Of a DNA stretch of 64,000 nt, positions 26,363 to 34,385 are shown in pieces. Where the stretch lies: positions 1 to 64,000 of the forward strand of contig JADBEO010000016.1 in NCBI GenBank assembly GCA_031316315.1, in the 5' to 3' direction. Position 1 is the first letter of the stretch; each line of letters opens with the position of its first letter. Below the pieces are notes generated by a model, which had not been told where the DNA came from, made no database searches, and saw nothing but the letters and a program-made list of their open reading frames with translations. The position numbers were made by a program, and so were the translations under genes. This DNA is from Chelatococcus sambhunathii (GTDB taxonomy: Bacteria > Pseudomonadota > Alphaproteobacteria > Rhizobiales > Methylopilaceae).

Positions 26363-26530
26363 CTCCGCTTGCGCTGGGTGCGCCGCAGCAATTGGACGCC
26401 CGTACAGGCGAAATGTCCAGCGGCGACATGAGCTTCGCTAAGCTGCGTCCGGTAGGCCTAGCCAAAACCCTCGTACGGTCGTACTGGGGCTTCGGGTCCC
26501 TCAGGGTCGCACCCGCCACTAGGAGGCCAC

Positions 26531-27148
26531 GTGGACATCCTGCTGCCGGCCGTAAAGCGCTCAACCCTGAAGGGAGCCGGCCGCACCGCCGCGATCCTGG
26601 AGGCCGCCAAGGATATCGTGGTGGCCGAAGGCTTCGCGAACCTTTCCTACCGGAACATCGCAAAGCGGGTCGGCATCGCGGTGGGAAACGTCAACTACTA
26701 CTATCCGTCGAAGGACGATCTGATGGTCGATCTTGCGGAGTTTATCTTCGACCGCTGGGACCAACGCCTCAAGAAGCGTGTGCCCTCGCGGCTTAAAAGC
26801 GACCGTGAGATCTTCCGTTTCTCGATCCAGTTCATGATCGAGGAGAACAAGCGAGAGCGCACCGTCACGCTCCTCATGGAGATGTGGGCGATGGCAAATC
26901 ACTCTCCGCCCGTGTCCAAAATGCTGGGAGCGTTCTACGCGCGGATGCGAACCTGGATCTCGGGCATGATCGAGCGCGTACGGCCTGACATCAATCGCGA
27001 AAACCGAGAACTTCGGGCGGCTCTCATTACCGCCCAGATCGAGGGCCTGATGATCCTGATCGGCCCGAAGCGGGTTAAGCACGACGAACTCGCCGGCCTT
27101 GAATCTGCTGCGGTCGCCCACATTGAAGACCTAGCCTTTGGCGGCTGA
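26531..27148 (+). CDS. TetR-family transcriptional regulator
   Basis: A 205-residue TetR protein. The helix-turn-helix is at residues about 17-62 (RTAAILEAAKDIVVAEGFAN, RNIAKRVGIAVGNVNYYYPSKDDL), followed by a ligand domain with a TetR_C-type region around EMWAMANHSPPVSKMLG. It is divergent from the molybdopterin oxidoreductase operon, with 331 bases between them rich in symmetric elements. It is therefore the likely repressor of that operon. The ATG at 26531 follows GGAGG. Confidence 0.9.
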   Translation: MDILLPAVKRSTLKGAGRTAAILEAAKDIVVAEGFANLSYRNIAKRVGIAVGNVNYYYPSKDDLMVDLAEFIFDRWDQRLKKRVPSRLKSDREIFRFSIQFMIEENKRERTVTLLMEMWAMANHSPPVSKMLGAFYARMRTWISGMIERVRPDINRENRELRAALITAQIEGLMILIGPKRVKHDELAGLESAAVAHIEDLAFGG

Positions 27149-27393
27149 GTAATATGATCAACGGCCGGCGTCTGTGCGCGACGTGCATGTCAGTTTTTCC
27201 GCCTGGACCGGAGAGACTGCTTCTGGGTGTCTGGCTACGGCGACGAGAAAGCGCGGCCGGTGCGACCGATCGCTTGCGGGGGGCACGTCCTCCCTCGCGG
27301 AAAGCCGGCCTTCGGGCGGCTGTGGGGGGCCAGTCAGCACGTTGAGACGCATGGTCCTGTCGGACCCGTTCGCCCGCCGCCTTCCGAGGTTCT

Positions 27394-27765
27394 TCAGGCC
27401 AGCGCCACCGCCTCGATCTCCACCAGAGCGTCCCTGGGCAGTCGGGCGACCTCATAGGCCGAGCGGGCCGGAGGCTGCGACGCGAAGACCTCGCCATAGA
27501 TGGTGTTGAGCGCGGCGAAGTCGTTGAGGTCTTTCATGAAGACCGTCGTCTTGACGACCTTGCCGAAGCTGGAGCCCGCGGCTTCAAGGGCGGCCTCGAG
27601 ATTGGCGAGAACTTGACGCAGCTGCGCTTCGAACCCGTCCGGAAGCTCCCCCGCGGCCGTGACGGGCAACTGGCCGGAAATGAAGACGAAGCCGTTGGCG
27701 CGCACGGCGTGGGTCAGGGGAAGCGCCGGGGCGGCGCCGCCCGGGTTGATGCAGTCTTTTTGCAC
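27394..27765 (-). CDS. RidA family protein
   Basis: A 123-residue YjgF/YER057c/UK114 protein. It shows the family pattern VRANGFVFISGQLPVTAAGE, the middle LANLEAALEAAGSSFGKVVKTTVFMKDL and the arginine-containing PPARSAYEVARLPRDALVEIE, where the Arg binds the substrate carboxylate in active RidA enzymes. Such proteins hydrolyse reactive imines or enamines. I choose GTG 27765, preceded by AAGGAC, because the sequence upstream is not RidA-like. It is last in a probable operon with a transporter, a MOSC protein and a 2Fe-2S reductase. Confidence 0.9.
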   Translation of the reverse strand: MQKDCINPGGAAPALPLTHAVRANGFVFISGQLPVTAAGELPDGFEAQLRQVLANLEAALEAAGSSFGKVVKTTVFMKDLNDFAALNTIYGEVFASQPPARSAYEVARLPRDALVEIEAVALA

Positions 27766-27829
27766 TGACGTGGTCCTTCTTGAGGCGGACGAGGTTCGCT
27801 TAGGGGCGACGGCGGGAGGCGATCGCGCG

Positions 27830-28774
27830 TCAGAGGTCGAGGGTGACGGAGACGCGGGCCCGAGAGACGCAGGGCGCAATCCTGTGCTGCCTCTCGGCGA
27901 CCGGGATCGCGGCGTCGCGGTGAATGACGACGCCCTCGGTGTAGCCGCAGACGCAGGATCCGCAGACGCCGAGCTCGCACGAGGACGGCATGACGATCCC
28001 GTGGTCGCGCAAGACCTCGAGCAGCGAGCGGTCCGCCGGAACGTGCAGCGTCTTCCCGGTCGAGGCCAGCGTGGCGTCGAACGGCTCCGGCTTGAAGTTC
28101 TCGTCGAGCGTCGCCTGAAACGCTTCGGAGCGCAGTCGCGCCTCCGGCCAGCCTCTCGCGGTCGCGGCATCCTGCACGGCCTTCAGAAGCCGGGGCGGAC
28201 CGCAGACATAGAGGCAGGCCCCTTCGACGTAGTCCTCCAGCTCGGAAACGGAGAAGCGTCGCCCGTCCGCCGTGAACCATGTCCTCAGGCGCGGCCCGCA
28301 GGCCTCGCGCAGGTCTGCGAGCAGGGGCGCTTCGGCTTTGGACCGCGCGCAGAAATGGACGAGGACGTCCGCCCCCTCGGCCGCCAACCGACGCGCCATG
28401 GGGAGCGCCGGCGTCACCCCGATCCCGCCGACCACGAAGATGTGGCGGGATGCCTTCTGGATGGCGAAGTTGCTGCGCGGAGCGGAAACATGGGCGATCG
28501 CGCCGGGCTTGAGCGTCTGGTGCGCCCAGATCGAGGCGCCTCGGCCGGCGTCCTCCCGCTTGACGGCGATCTCGTAGGCCGAGAGATCGTCCGGATCGCC
28601 GCACAGCGAATATTGCCGGATCTTGCCGTCGGGCAGCCTCAGGTCGACATGGGCGCCCGGCTCCCAGGGCGGCAGTTCGGGACGCAGCGGATGGACGAGC
28701 CGCAGATGCAGCACGTTCGGGGTCGAGAACCGTGCGGCCACAACCTTCAGCTTCATGACGACGCGAGCGGTCAT
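27830..28774 (-). CDS. Phthalate-dioxygenase-reductase-like protein (FMN, NADH, C-terminal 2Fe-2S)
   Basis: A 314-residue VanB/PDR-type reductase. The flavin-binding domain has RQYSLCGDP, the NAD domain has VVGGIGVTPALPMARRL and CLYVCGPPRLL, and the C-terminal plant-type cluster has SSCELGVCGSCVCGY with the last Cys in IAPCVSRA. These enzymes normally feed a Rieske oxygenase, but no oxygenase gene is present here. The ATG at 28774 overlaps the stop of the MOSC gene (ATGA). The tight link suggests that the MOSC protein is the electron acceptor, as in YcbX-like or mARC-like systems. Confidence 0.92.
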   Translation of the reverse strand: MTARVVMKLKVVAARFSTPNVLHLRLVHPLRPELPPWEPGAHVDLRLPDGKIRQYSLCGDPDDLSAYEIAVKREDAGRGASIWAHQTLKPGAIAHVSAPRSNFAIQKASRHIFVVGGIGVTPALPMARRLAAEGADVLVHFCARSKAEAPLLADLREACGPRLRTWFTADGRRFSVSELEDYVEGACLYVCGPPRLLKAVQDAATARGWPEARLRSEAFQATLDENFKPEPFDATLASTGKTLHVPADRSLLEVLRDHGIVMPSSCELGVCGSCVCGYTEGVVIHRDAAIPVAERQHRIAPCVSRARVSVTLDL

Positions 28775-29394
28775 GCCGGAACGTCGTTCAGGAGCTCGAT
28801 GCCGTCGCCCGGCCGTATGACGCCGCCGCGTTCAATGCCGCAGTTCAGTCCGGAGCGGTTGTATAGCGGCAGGTAGACCGGCAGGCCGAGCAGCTCTTCG
28901 AGATACTTGCAGGGGAAATTGAGCCTGCCGCCGCGCAGGATCACCTCGCCGACCCTGAAACGCCGTCCGACGAGATGGTTCAGCGGCACGCCGCGAACCG
29001 TGAGGTTGCGGCGGTGATCGCCCGGCGCCAGCGCGATCGGGCCGCGCTGGAGGGGCGGGTCGTTGCGGGAAAGCGCGTCGAGCGCCTCCTGCTCGATGAG
29101 GGTAACCTCGCGCGTGTCGGGCTTCGGCGAATAGGTGCCGGTCCCGACGTGATAGCGGTCGCCGACGATGCCCCGGCCGGCGACGCATTCGGCCTCCGCC
29201 AGCTCCTCCATCTCGTAGCTCGCCGCCGGCGCCACATGGATATGCAGCAGCACGCCCCTGAAGCCGGTCGCGCCGCCCGGGACGTGCCGCGCGAGCGACC
29301 CCGCGGCGTGATCGAAGGCCTCGACCATCTTCGGGGCCGGCCGTGGCGACGGAGCTTCGGCGTAGGCCCCGGCGCGTGTTTCGTCGTCTCTCAT
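28771..29394 (-). CDS. MOSC domain protein
   Basis: A 207-residue MOSC protein, related to the C-terminal domain of molybdenum cofactor sulfurase and to YiiM. Visible motifs are GIVGDRYHVGTGTYS, REVTLIEQEALDAL, GDHRRNLTVRG, the likely Moco ligand region FPCKYLEELLG, and GLNCGIERGGVIRPGDGI. In the family the Cys binds the molybdenum cofactor. It is translationally coupled to the 2Fe-2S reductase downstream. From this I infer an N-hydroxyl or N-oxide reductase made of separate MOSC and reductase chains. A GGAGG site precedes ATG 29394. Confidence 0.88.
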   Translation of the reverse strand: MRDDETRAGAYAEAPSPRPAPKMVEAFDHAAGSLARHVPGGATGFRGVLLHIHVAPAASYEMEELAEAECVAGRGIVGDRYHVGTGTYSPKPDTREVTLIEQEALDALSRNDPPLQRGPIALAPGDHRRNLTVRGVPLNHLVGRRFRVGEVILRGGRLNFPCKYLEELLGLPVYLPLYNRSGLNCGIERGGVIRPGDGIELLNDVPA

Positions 29395-29476
29395 GGTCGC
29401 CTCCTTCTGGGGCTCTTCGAGGGGACTGCGGCTCCCGGCGGATCCGCCGGGAGCCGAGCGGTCGCGTCCCCCGCCG

Positions 29477-30802
29477 TCAGGCTCGGGAGATGTCGAGATC
29501 GCGCGTCTCCGTCGCGTAGATCGTCGCGGCCAGCGTGATCGTCGCGAGCGCGACCAGATAGACGGCGATCGGCCAGGTGGCGCCGGCCCAGGCCAGAAGC
29601 CCGGTCGCGATCACCGGCGCGAAGCCGCCCGAGATCGCGGCCGCGATCTGGCAGCCGAGGGAGGCGCCGGAGTAGCGCAGCCTCGTGCCGAACAGTTCGG
29701 GCATGAACGCCGCCTGCGGGCCGAACATGGTCGCATGCGTCAGGCTCATGATCACGGCGATCGAGATCACCACGACGGCCGGGTCGCGCGTCTCGAGCAG
29801 CGGGAACACCACCAGCGCGCAGAGCGCGCTGACGATCGCGCCGCCGAGATACATCGGCCTGCGGCCGATCCTGTCCGACATCCAGCCGAACAGCGGCAGC
29901 GTGGCGAACTCGAGCACCGCCGCCGCGAGGATCGCATAGAGGATCAGAGTCCGCGGCAGCCCGAGCGTGCCGGTGGCGTAGACGATCGAGAAGACGGTCA
30001 GCACGTAAACCCATGCGACTTCCGACACCTTAATGCCGACCGCGGTCAGGAAGGTTCTGGGGTGCTTCGTGATGACGTCGAGCACCGGCATTTTCGCGAC
30101 CGTCTCGGTGGTCTTCACCTTCGCGAATGCCGGCGTCTCGATGAGCTTCAGGCGAACGAACAGGCCGACGCCGATGAGGACGATCGAGAACAGGAAGGGG
30201 AGCCTCCAGCCCCAGGACAGGAAATCCTCCTGCGGCAGCATTGTCAGCCCGAGGAAGGTCGCGGTCGAGAGCGCGACGCCGGCCGGAAAGCCCACCTGAA
30301 CGAGGCTGCCGTAGAAGCCGCGCTTCTTTTCCGGAGCGTGCTCGATGACCATCAGCACCGCGCCGCCCCATTCGCCGCCGATGCCGACGCCCTGCATCAG
30401 GCGCAGCAGGACCAGAAGGATCGGGGCCCAGATGCCGATCTGCTCGTAGGTCGGCAGGCAGCCGATCAGGAACGTTCCGACGCCCATGATCAGCATGGTC
30501 AGCGTGAGCATCGCCTTGCGGCCGACGCGATCGCCAAAATGTCCGAAGATCGCGCCGCCGAGCGGACGCGCCACGAAGCCGACCGCATAGGCGCCGAACG
30601 CCGCGATGGTGCCCGCCACCGGATCCATCGTGGGGAAGAAGAGCTTGTTGAACACCAGCGCGGCCGCGGTGCCGTAGATCAGGAAGTCGTACCATTCCAC
30701 CACGGTGCCGAGCACGCTCGCCCAGACGATCTTGTTCATCTCCTTCTCGTCCCGAGCAACCTCGGGCACCCCGATGACATCGGCAGTCGGTGCGTCGCTC
30801 AT
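29477..30802 (-). CDS. MFS transporter, metabolite:H+ symporter (MHS) family
   Basis: A 441-residue transporter with about 12 membrane segments. It has the MHS motifs LGTVVEWYDFLIYG, GDRVGRKAMLT and LMQGVGIGGEWGGAVL. ATG 30802 is preceded by GGAGGGTGGG, and a strong palindrome at 30814-30841 overlaps the start region. It is the first gene of a probable operon with MOSC, 2Fe-2S reductase and RidA genes (82 bases to the next). It therefore likely imports the compound processed by that operon. It is related to but distinct from the MHS transporter at 4075-5466. Confidence 0.92.
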   Translation of the reverse strand: MSDAPTADVIGVPEVARDEKEMNKIVWASVLGTVVEWYDFLIYGTAAALVFNKLFFPTMDPVAGTIAAFGAYAVGFVARPLGGAIFGHFGDRVGRKAMLTLTMLIMGVGTFLIGCLPTYEQIGIWAPILLVLLRLMQGVGIGGEWGGAVLMVIEHAPEKKRGFYGSLVQVGFPAGVALSTATFLGLTMLPQEDFLSWGWRLPFLFSIVLIGVGLFVRLKLIETPAFAKVKTTETVAKMPVLDVITKHPRTFLTAVGIKVSEVAWVYVLTVFSIVYATGTLGLPRTLILYAILAAAVLEFATLPLFGWMSDRIGRRPMYLGGAIVSALCALVVFPLLETRDPAVVVISIAVIMSLTHATMFGPQAAFMPELFGTRLRYSGASLGCQIAAAISGGFAPVIATGLLAWAGATWPIAVYLVALATITLAATIYATETRDLDISRA

Positions 30803-30813
30803 CCCACCCTCCA

Positions 30814-30841
30814 TCGATAGTGGATAAATTTCCACTATCGA
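30814..30841. promoter_or_regulatory. Operator-like palindrome upstream of the MHS transporter
   Basis: Perfect 11-base arms (TCGATAGTGGA and its complement) around a 6-base AT-rich centre, 11 bases before the transporter start codon, so it abuts the ribosome binding site. A site this close to the start fits repression. The obvious candidate protein is the XRE-cupin regulator at 30965-31597. Confidence 0.65.
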
Positions 30842-30964
30842 GGAGGCAAGCCTCATGCCACACTGCCGATCGCAGAGCGCCGGACGCGATCGCCGCGGAC
30901 GCGGGCCGGCGACGCCGCGCTTCTAAGCGGCGTTCCGGACGCGGCGCCTTACCGAGAGGCAGGA

Positions 30965-31597
30965 CTAGCGGATGCGGGAGGAGTCGATGACCAGGAAGTA
31001 CTGGCAGTCGCCCACGCCGACATTGACGAAGGAATGGTCGGCGTCCGCCTCGAAATACAGGCTGTCGCCTTCTTCCAGAACGACCGTCTTCTCGCCGACA
31101 TGGGCCTCGAGGCGGCCCTGAAGGACGTAGATGTATTCCGAGACGCCGCGCTTGTGTCCCACGAACCGGCCGGAGCCGCCGCCGGGCGGCACGGTGTTCA
31201 GAACCCAGTCGATACCGCGCCCGGGAAGCACGGGCGAGATGCAGCGGCGCAGGAAACCCGACTCTCCGTCGCGCAGGATCGGCTGGCTCGCTGCGGGGAT
31301 GAACAGCATCTCCCGCTCGGTCGGAGGCGCCATGAGCCGCGAGAACGTGACGCCCAGAGCCTCCGCCAATCGCGACAGCACGGTCGTCGACGGCGCGGCC
31401 TCGGCGCGTTCGACCTTCGAGATCATCGAGCGGCTGACGCCCGAGAGGTCTGCGAGCGCTTCCAGCGACAGGCCCCGCTCCTTGCGGTGTCGTTTCAGTT
31501 CGTCCGCCAGCACCTTGAGCTGGGCGCGGTCGGCGTCCGGCGACGCCTGCTGACGCTCTTCCAGTTTGAACTCGATATCGGCGCGCCGCGTCTTCAT
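30965..31597 (-). CDS. XRE-family regulator with C-terminal cupin domain
   Basis: A 210-residue protein. The XRE helix-turn-helix covers residues about 30-85 (ELKRHRKERGLSLEALADLS, VSRSMISKVERAEAAPS). The C-terminal cupin (about 135-205) has GVSEYIYVLQGRLEAHVG and LEEGDSLYFEADADHSF. Regulators of this type often sense small molecules and repress nearby catabolic or detoxifying genes. It lies upstream of the transporter operon on the same strand, with 162 bases between, and divergent from a DJ-1 family gene 48 bases away. Confidence 0.9.
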   Translation of the reverse strand: MKTRRADIEFKLEERQQASPDADRAQLKVLADELKRHRKERGLSLEALADLSGVSRSMISKVERAEAAPSTTVLSRLAEALGVTFSRLMAPPTEREMLFIPAASQPILRDGESGFLRRCISPVLPGRGIDWVLNTVPPGGGSGRFVGHKRGVSEYIYVLQGRLEAHVGEKTVVLEEGDSLYFEADADHSFVNVGVGDCQYFLVIDSSRIR

Positions 31598-31645
31598 GGC
31601 CTAGCTCATGGACGAGGCCCCCGCCGCGATCAAGAGGAGCTCGAA

Positions 31646-32320
31646 ATGAGAGACAGGTCGGCGCCGGCCCGCATCGGCGTGGTGCTCTATGAATATGTCG
31701 AGCCGATCGACGTCGGCGGCACGGTCGGAGTCGTGTCGATGGCGAAGCGGATCCTGCCGAACCTTTCGAGCGTCGTGATCGCGCGACGCGCAGGACCGGT
31801 GCGGCTGGCGGGCGACCTGACGGTGGAGGCGCATCACGGAGTGGCGGACGCGCCGGACTGCGACGTTCATATCGTGTGCGGCGGCCCTGGCTGGCCGCAG
31901 GCCTCGAGAGACGGCGAGCTGGTCGCCTATCTGAAGCGGCAGGCGCCGGAGCGGCTGGCGTCCGTGTGCACCGGCGCGCTGGTGCTCGCCTCTTCCGGAG
32001 CGCTCGACGGGCGCGCGATCACGACGCGGCGCAACAAGGCGGGCGCCGAAACGGATGCGCCGATCGACCTGCTGGCCGATATGGCCAAGGACAGCAGGGT
32101 CGTGACGGCCGCCATCGTCGAGGATGTCGTCGTGACGGGAGGCGGCGTCTCGCTGGCGATCGACGCGACGCTCTACCTGATCGGCAAGCTCTACGGCTCC
32201 GAGGCGCGCGACGAGGTGGCGCGCCTTGTCGAGTATGACCGCGCCTATGCGGCGAACCGCGATGGGCTCGGCCATATGACGTCTTTCGGAGACGGCCGTC
32301 AGCCAGTGGGCGCCGCCTAG
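31646..32320 (+). CDS. DJ-1/PfpI family (GATase1-like) protein
   Basis: A 224-residue class I glutamine amidotransferase-like protein. The nucleophile elbow is SVCTGALVLASSGAL with the candidate catalytic Cys, and the fold begins RIGVVLYEYVEPIDVGG. Members include isonitrile hydratase-like and glyoxalase III-like enzymes as well as chaperones. The pattern CTGALVLASSGALDGRAITTR resembles isonitrile hydratase InhA and the GlxA sensor domain. It starts at ATG 31646 after AGAGGAGC and is divergent from the XRE-cupin gene. Confidence 0.85.
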   Translation: MRDRSAPARIGVVLYEYVEPIDVGGTVGVVSMAKRILPNLSSVVIARRAGPVRLAGDLTVEAHHGVADAPDCDVHIVCGGPGWPQASRDGELVAYLKRQAPERLASVCTGALVLASSGALDGRAITTRRNKAGAETDAPIDLLADMAKDSRVVTAAIVEDVVVTGGGVSLAIDATLYLIGKLYGSEARDEVARLVEYDRAYAANRDGLGHMTSFGDGRQPVGAA

Positions 32321-32864
32321 CCTGCGATCGGCTCGACCGCGGCGTCGTCGAACGGGCCGGCGGCGGCGCGCCCGACATCCTCGTCGACGTTGCGGGCGGC
32401 TCCGGTCGGCACGGCCTCGCGGAGGCGACGCTGAAGGCGCGATGATCTTGTCCACACGTCGTGCGGCGGACGAATGTCCGCTCAGCGGCTGTGACGCTGA
32501 GACGGGTTCGGCCGCATCCCGGCCGGAAGGCCTGTGCCAGGCTGACCCTAGGGCGGGTTTAACCGTTCGGGCAAACTTGTCCAATCGCGTCCCTCAGGGC
32601 CGCGGCTTCGCCGATCTGCACACAAAATAATCAGGCCTGTCCTTTAATCTGGGTTTGTCCGAACCCGCCGTTTCTTTGGCCGAAATGGTCGGACCATGTC
32701 CGTTGCGCATGGGCATGTATTGCAGTGCAATCAGCTTCGATACTGTCGCTGCGTTCTTGATGTCGATGAAATGCGGTCGGCTCGCGCCGGCCTCTCGCCA
32801 GTAACGTGATCACCCTGTCCATGATCCGCCAAGCAACTCTTGGCGGTCATCGGGAGAGTTTTGC
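32321..32864. other. Long gene-poor region upstream of the nitrile hydratase operon
   Basis: These 544 bases hold no convincing complete gene. From 32321 to about 32444 one frame reads a coding-like stretch ending in APDILVDVAGGSGRHGLAEA and a TGA, possibly the tail of a lost gene. The second half is less GC-rich and should contain the promoter of the cobW gene. I found no cobalamin riboswitch motif. Confidence 0.4.
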
Positions 32865-33836
32865 ATGTCAAAGACGCCCGTGACGATCATCACCGGATTT
32901 CTCGGGGCGGGGAAAACCACTCTGCTCAATCATATTCTGGGGCAGGCGGTTGGCGAAAAGATCGCGGTCGTCGTCAACGAGTACGGCGAGGTCGGGATCG
33001 ACGGGCAGCTGATCGTCGAGACCGCGGACACGATCATCGAGCTCAACAACGGGTGCATCTGCTGCACCGTTCGCGGCGACCTCGTGAAAGGGATCGGCGA
33101 ACTGGTCACGAGCGGTCGGCCGGTCGACCGCCTCATCGTCGAAACCTCCGGCCTCGCGGATCCCGCGCCGGTCGTTCAGTCTTTCGTGCTCGACGACGTC
33201 CTGAAGGCGCATGTCCAGCTCGACGCGATCGTCACGGTCGTAGACGCCCGACACTTCGCCGACCAGATCGGCCAGGACGAGGCGCGCGAGCAGATCGCCT
33301 TCGCCGATGTCGTGCTGATCAACAAGACGGATCTCACGGACGAAGCTTCTCTCTATCGAACCGAACGCGAGGTGCGCCGCTTAAACCCGTTGGCCCGGAT
33401 TCAGCGGGTTCGGGACGGCGCGGCCGCGCGAGCGACGGTTCTCGACATCGGCGCGTTCGACCTGAAGAACCTCCTGGCGATCGAGCCCGACCTGCTCGAT
33501 GACCACGAGCACGAGCACAGCGACGACATCGGGTGCGTCGCAGTGACCATCCCTGAGCCACTGGCGCCCAACCTGTTCAACGGCTGGTTCTCGAAGTTCC
33601 AGAAGGAGCGCGGCGTCGACCTACTGCGCATGAAGGGCGTCCTGAACTTCGCCGGCGAGAGCCGCCGTTACGTCTTCCACGGCGTCCACATGACGGCCGA
33701 TGGCAGGCCGGGCCGCCCGTGGGCCGCGAGCGACGTCCGTCAGAGCCAGATCGTCTTCATCGGCAGAAACCTCGATCGCGCCGAGATCGAGGGCGGCTTC
33801 GCCCACTGCCGGGTTCTCGCCGACCAAGCGGCCTGA
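32865..33836 (+). CDS. CobW/COG0523 family metal-chaperone GTPase
   Basis: A 323-residue G3E GTPase. The P loop is GFLGAGKTT at residues 11-19, the metal-binding motif GCICC is at 63-67, the switch region has ETSGLADPAP, and the base-recognition motif is NKTD. A His/Asp-rich stretch DDHEHEHSDD precedes the C-terminal CobW_C domain. Family members deliver metals to enzymes. As the first gene of a cobalt-type nitrile hydratase operon it probably helps load cobalt, like activator proteins encoded next to some nitrile hydratases. The ATG at 32865 is preceded by GGGAGAG. Confidence 0.92.
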   Translation: MSKTPVTIITGFLGAGKTTLLNHILGQAVGEKIAVVVNEYGEVGIDGQLIVETADTIIELNNGCICCTVRGDLVKGIGELVTSGRPVDRLIVETSGLADPAPVVQSFVLDDVLKAHVQLDAIVTVVDARHFADQIGQDEAREQIAFADVVLINKTDLTDEASLYRTEREVRRLNPLARIQRVRDGAAARATVLDIGAFDLKNLLAIEPDLLDDHEHEHSDDIGCVAVTIPEPLAPNLFNGWFSKFQKERGVDLLRMKGVLNFAGESRRYVFHGVHMTADGRPGRPWAASDVRQSQIVFIGRNLDRAEIEGGFAHCRVLADQAA

Positions 33837-33860
33837 TCACGTCCAAACCGGAGAACGCTG

Positions 33861-34361
33861 ATGCCTCCTCTTGTCGCCGCCATGATCAGCCTCGGGATTC
33901 TGGGAGCGATCGACACCTATGTCACCGCCACGATCATTCCGCTTCCCGTCTGGGTGACCTTCATCGCCTGGGCTTCTTTCTTCGCATGCGGCGGCGGGCC
34001 GGATGGCTTCGTGAAGTCGGTCGCCCGCAACTGGACCGGCATCGCGATCGCCTCGCTGACGTTGCTCGTCATCGCGATGGCTCCCGAGCACCCGATCATC
34101 GCGGCCATCTGCGTCGGCCTCGGCACTTCGGCCATGGTCGCGTCGTCCTCGCTGCCGTTGCTCGCCTTCCCGCCGGCGATCGTGTTCGGCTTCGCCTCGA
34201 CGGTCGGCACAAGCGCTGCGACCGGCAAGACGATCCTCACCGGCGACATCAGCCACCCCACGATCGTCGCCGCCGTCGCCATGCTGCTCGGCGCCTGCTT
34301 CGGCTACGCCTCCGAGGTCTTCACCAACATGCTCGCCGCCAAGAAGCCCGCCGCGGCCTGA
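33861..34361 (+). CDS. DUF1097 family membrane protein
   Basis: A 166-residue integral membrane protein with about five hydrophobic segments. Characteristic parts are VTFIAWASFFACGGG, NWTGIAIASLTLL and FGFASTVGT. DUF1097 proteins (YcdZ-like) have no firm function; a small-molecule or metal permease is possible. It lies 24 bases after cobW and 24 bases before the nitrile hydratase beta gene, so it is part of the operon. In this place it may move the nitrile, the amide or a metal, but this is inference. Confidence 0.8.
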   Translation: MPPLVAAMISLGILGAIDTYVTATIIPLPVWVTFIAWASFFACGGGPDGFVKSVARNWTGIAIASLTLLVIAMAPEHPIIAAICVGLGTSAMVASSSLPLLAFPPAIVFGFASTVGTSAATGKTILTGDISHPTIVAAVAMLLGACFGYASEVFTNMLAAKKPAAA

Positions 34362-34385
34362 CCCAACACGAACGGAGCGAGACCC

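Noticed and set aside
32443..32864. Cobalamin riboswitch upstream of the cobW / nitrile hydratase / cbtAB operon
   Set aside because: CbtAB genes often have one, so I looked, but no B12-box-like motif or suitable pairing was seen.
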